64,000 nt of DNA from Pyxicephalus adspersus (Eukaryota > Chordata > Amphibia > Anura > Pyxicephalidae). The stretch spans positions 38,289,271 through 38,353,270 of the forward strand of contig NC_092859.1 of assembly GCF_032062135.1 (NCBI RefSeq), written 5' to 3'. Of this stretch, positions 58,860 through 64,000 are shown one piece after another. Within the stretch, counting starts at the first letter, position 1, and every line of letters begins with the position of its first letter. The position numbers were made by a program, and so were the translations under genes. Below the pieces are notes generated by a model. That model searched no databases and had not been told where the DNA came from. It was given only the letters and a program-made list of their open reading frames with translations.

Positions 58860-59681
58860 TAATTCACAGAAAAGTACATAAAACAATGGCAGCCATTTTT
58901 TATGTCAAACAAAAGGCTCACTTCACAAACTCAGAAATGAAGTTCAGAAGAAGGTCCACTGCAGGTAAAATGCACCTGCCAATAAATTCAGAATGAACTT
59001 AAAAACATCTCATGTCAAACTGATGTCAGTGATCAAAACTCAACCCCTTTCAGCACATGCCCCTGGGCCGGTGTTAACACTTGGTAAAGTAAGCCTAAAG
59101 TCTCCTATTAGTCCATCCCTGGATCCACCTCCCTGGTGCTATAGCTCCATTCTGCTTTGATAAATACCTGCAGTGCTTAGGCTTAAGGAGCCAATAGTCA
59201 GGCTTTTAGTTCGGTTTACACTGTTTTATGTATCGCAGATCCTTGTTCTCACTGTTCCTAGTGATCGGGGTGCATTTTGCTAATATTTTACAATTAAAAA
59301 TTGCCTGTTGTTATGTTTATGTGTCTTAGAAGTTATTGGCAGATTTATTTAGGGTATGCACAGTATACAAATTAATAATTCAGTTTGTAGGTTAGAGTAC
59401 ATTTTATACTAGGAGCTTGTAACTCCTGGAAACATTCTATAAATCTTTCTAGAACACAGGTAAATGCATCTGTACACCTCAGCTTTATCTACCTGCCATG
59501 AAGAAACCAAGGATGATTCATTCACCTGCTAATTTTGTCATTACAGTGAATTTATGCAGACATTTTTTTTATCATATTTTTGTCCATGGGTGTTCATTTA
59601 AAATGCTGTGTTGGCAATTTCAATACCAAATGCATTTGAGTTTTAACAGCAAATGCATGCAAATGAATGGCAAAAAAAGGC
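58860..59681. other. Non-coding stretch, nothing recognised
   Basis: No gene or repeat ends. The segment AGAAAAGTAC recurs at about 58869, within 130 bp of the same decamer at 58741. Confidence 0.4.
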
Positions 59682-59905
59682 CCTCATTTATTAAAGTTCT
59701 CCAAGGCTGGAGAGGATACACCTTCATCAGTGAACCTGGGTGATCCAGCAAACCTGGAATGGATCTGGTTCAGGACTCCAAACTTTTGCTGACAAATAGC
59801 AAATGTGTTTTAAGAAATCTATTCCAGGTTTGCTGGATCACCCAGCTTCACCGAAGAAAGTGTATCTTCTCCAGCCTTGGAGAGCTTTAATAAATCAGGC
59901 TCATA
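59682..59905. mobile_element. 'TGATTTATTAAAGCTC' MITE, copy 4
   Basis: GGCCCTCATTTATTAAAG, TCTCCAAGGCTGGAGAGGAT and GGGTGATCCAGCAAACCTGG invert to TTTGCTGGATCACCCAG, CCAGCCTTGGAGAGC and TTTAATAAATCAGGC. It is the second well-preserved foldback copy of the family after 22754-22964. Confidence 0.8.
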
Positions 59906-61460
59906 GCCCTTACCAAGAAAAAACTGCACTTGACCTGCTTTGCATGCAGGTCAACAGCAGGAGAATGTCTGACCCAAAGAAACACAGTTGCAAGTGAATC
60001 TTCCTGGGGTTTAAATGGCATTAATTGGTTTACCACCAGTGAATGTTCGTAGAAAGTCACATTCATTGTTTTGTAAGTTTGCACCAAAGACTCATCTGGT
60101 CACAAAAACACAGAAAGTATTTAAATGCATCAACCCAAGAATATCTATTATAAATATTTGAATTAGGTAAATTGACCTTTTCATTCTTAAATGCAATTTA
60201 ATGTTTTGTTTTGTTTTTAAATCTGCAGAGCAAATCTTGTTTAGGATCATAAGAAATAACATATAATTGCAACAGTCAGTATTACTTTGTAAGGCAATGT
60301 TGATGTAAAGACCAAGTATCTGAATAATGGAGTTATAACTGAATGATGTAACACAGAAAAAAACAATTCATACAAAGCAGAACTGAGGTTATTTAATAAG
60401 CTAAATGTTGTATATATTCCAAAATATTGCTCTAAATACACAGTATTGTTAACAGATAATTTGACTAGTACAAAACTGCAAGCCTCGTTTATTAATAAAT
60501 AAGAATTACCTTTTGCAAAAGCACCAAAATTAGATACTTCCTTTTATTTTCTGAGCTAGCAAATGATATCTGCAATCTGATTTGTTGTTTTGCCAGTGCA
60601 TAGTTTTTATTTTAGATATTCTATAAATGAGGTCTAGTTTAGTTTAAAGCCACTTTCTATCTTGTGAAGTGTTACATGTTTGTAAAGTATGTTTATCTGC
60701 AGGTTATGGGTGCATTTCACAGCTTGAAAACATTTGGTATTTTTTATTGAGCTTTCGACTAAATAAGGGATCTAAATTGTGCTCTGTCATGCGGAAAGTA
60801 TCCAATTTATGAGAAAATAAACGGCGTTCAGTAAAACACCTAGCCACTCAAAATGAAAATGTTTAGTAGCCCATCCAGGGTTACAATTTAATGCAGAATT
60901 TACCAATAACACATAGCATCCTATGTGAAACCCTTGGCTCTGCTCTGTCACAGGGGGTAAGTCATATCCCCCATATTTTATTTGATTATGGGATTTTTAA
61001 AAAATAAAGTTCACAATGCCTATGCCACAAAATTATATGATATGATTCAACTTTGGCTTCCCATTAATTGGGTGTATTTTTTATCCATGACATGGCCAGC
61101 AAAGCATTGTAAACTTGCACCGAATTAATGATGGAAACTACAGAGATTGCTCTACACACTTTCAATTTTCATGTGGCATTTATAGAATATTTGTTTAAAA
61201 GGAACAACTGGATTCATTTATTAATGCATGCTAAGTGTGTTTCCATATCCCTTATAGCCCCCAATGTAGAGTAACACTGTATCCCAAGAAAAAAAATGCT
61301 TTACTTGCATAAAGCAGCCAATAGGATTTGTTATTCCATCATGTATTGGCTGCGGGCTGTAGACAGGCAACTCTTAAATAATCTTTAGAGAGGCAGAGAT
61401 CTAACAACTGGACTTGAACAACAAGTCATGCTATGGTCCTAAAATAATTTAGCTCTAAAA
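59906..61460. other. Intergenic stretch, nothing recognised
   Basis: Between copy 4 and the FAM114A 3' end. No exon with convincing splice sites on either strand. Confidence 0.4.
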
Positions 61461-61464
61461 TTAC

Positions 61465-61761
61465 GGTTCAATGTAGTTTTATTTATCATATAGTAAAATT
61501 AATCAATAATTCCCAAAACTTTAAAAAAATAATGCCGTAAACTGAGTTGTACCCAAGAAACTTTACATTCCCTTCAAACCTTATAGTGACAGAGTTCCCA
61601 TATGTGTGGTGACAGAAGACAATATAATAGTTGTAAGCTTCTTTAGCTGTTTGGCTTTTCCAGTTTAGCAGAACTTGTTTACCAATTAGAGAGTTTTACC
61701 GTGGCTTTCTGAGTTAAAGCATGGCACTACACCCTACAAAGGATGCATTGTATAGTAAATA
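61465..61761 (-). other. FAM114A 3' UTR
   Basis: Follows the TAA at 61764-61762. AATAAA on the minus strand near 61485 marks a likely transcript end. Confidence 0.55.
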
Positions 61762-63763
<2,002 letters not shown>

Positions 63764-63817
63764 CTCCAGAAAAACTCCTGTAATTAACGGGTTCAGGATA
63801 TCTGACTTCTCAGATGC
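63764..63817 (-). CDS. FAM114A2: FAM114A family protein, penultimate coding exon
   Basis: Acceptor TTCCTGTATTTCCAG and donor GTAAGA enclose 18 codons, ASEKSDILNPLITGVFLE, phase 0 at both ends. Together with the next exon it rebuilds the family C-terminus, [22 protein letters not shown]. Upstream exons lie beyond the right edge of the window. Confidence 0.85.
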
Positions 63818-63903
63818 CTGGAAATACAGGAAAAAATAGAGAGCTTATTAATAATCTATCATGCTTCTTGTACATTTGCTGTTTTCTAAATGTGTGCAGA
63901 TGT

Positions 63904-64000
63904 TTGTTAAAGAGGAAGTAAACTCAAACCTCACCCAAAACAAAAAAAAAATACACTTATCTTAAATCCCACAGAGTTCCACAGTCGATCAGTCCAGCTG
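63904..64000. mobile_element. MITE fragment cut by the window edge
   Basis: TTAAAGAGGAAGTAAACTC at 63908 onward, followed by an A-run, resembles the left end of the 23322-type MITE and its relatives. The right end is outside the window. Confidence 0.4.

Overview
The window looks like intergenic and intronic DNA from a vertebrate, most likely a frog. It is AT-rich, has no long uninterrupted ORFs, and is full of degenerate transposons. The anuran call rests on an L1/Tx1-type LINE, a piggyBac element with TTAA target sites, a Helitron, hAT- and mariner-type MITEs, and dispersed repeats of a kind I associate with frog genomes. I see no bacterial or viral gene organisation and no CRISPR array.

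Left part (1-31 kb): I find no convincing host gene. The landmarks are a 698-bp mariner-like MITE with expanded internal repeats (7301-7998), a nearly complete 2.5-kb piggyBac transposon with a broken, intron-containing transposase (18167-20681), a Helitron nested in a MITE (23322-24060), a hAT-type element with a near-perfect 8-bp target duplication (25253-25541), a RING-H2 pseudogene on the minus strand (27785-28087), and a very CpG-rich MITE (29011-29244).

Middle (31-49 kb): a direct tandem duplication. Copy 1 is 31781-44161 and copy 2 is 44162-49247, with a 4-bp ACCT microhomology at the breakpoints. Copy 1 carries a 5.6-kb dead L1/Tx1-type LINE on the minus strand (about 36955-42520) that copy 2 lacks. 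More diverged fragments of the same unit lie at about 24.25-24.65, 26.6-26.9 and 28.77-30.15 kb, so the locus has been amplified more than once.

Right part (49-64 kb): small spliced exons on the minus strand. The last two coding exons of a FAM114A family gene (61762-61848 and 63764-63817) are recognisable by protein sequence. Downstream on the same strand are an unidentified terminal exon (58488-58585) and the 3' end of an unidentified gene with a Lys/Asp-repeat tail (52073 to 49903, possibly starting further right). The last FAM114A intron holds a 124-bp copy of a segment found 4.1 kb away, flanked by a perfect 12-bp target duplication. This is the most unusual small-scale event in the window.

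All calls were made by eye. Family names given to repeats rest on termini, target duplications and recognisable protein motifs, not on database matches.
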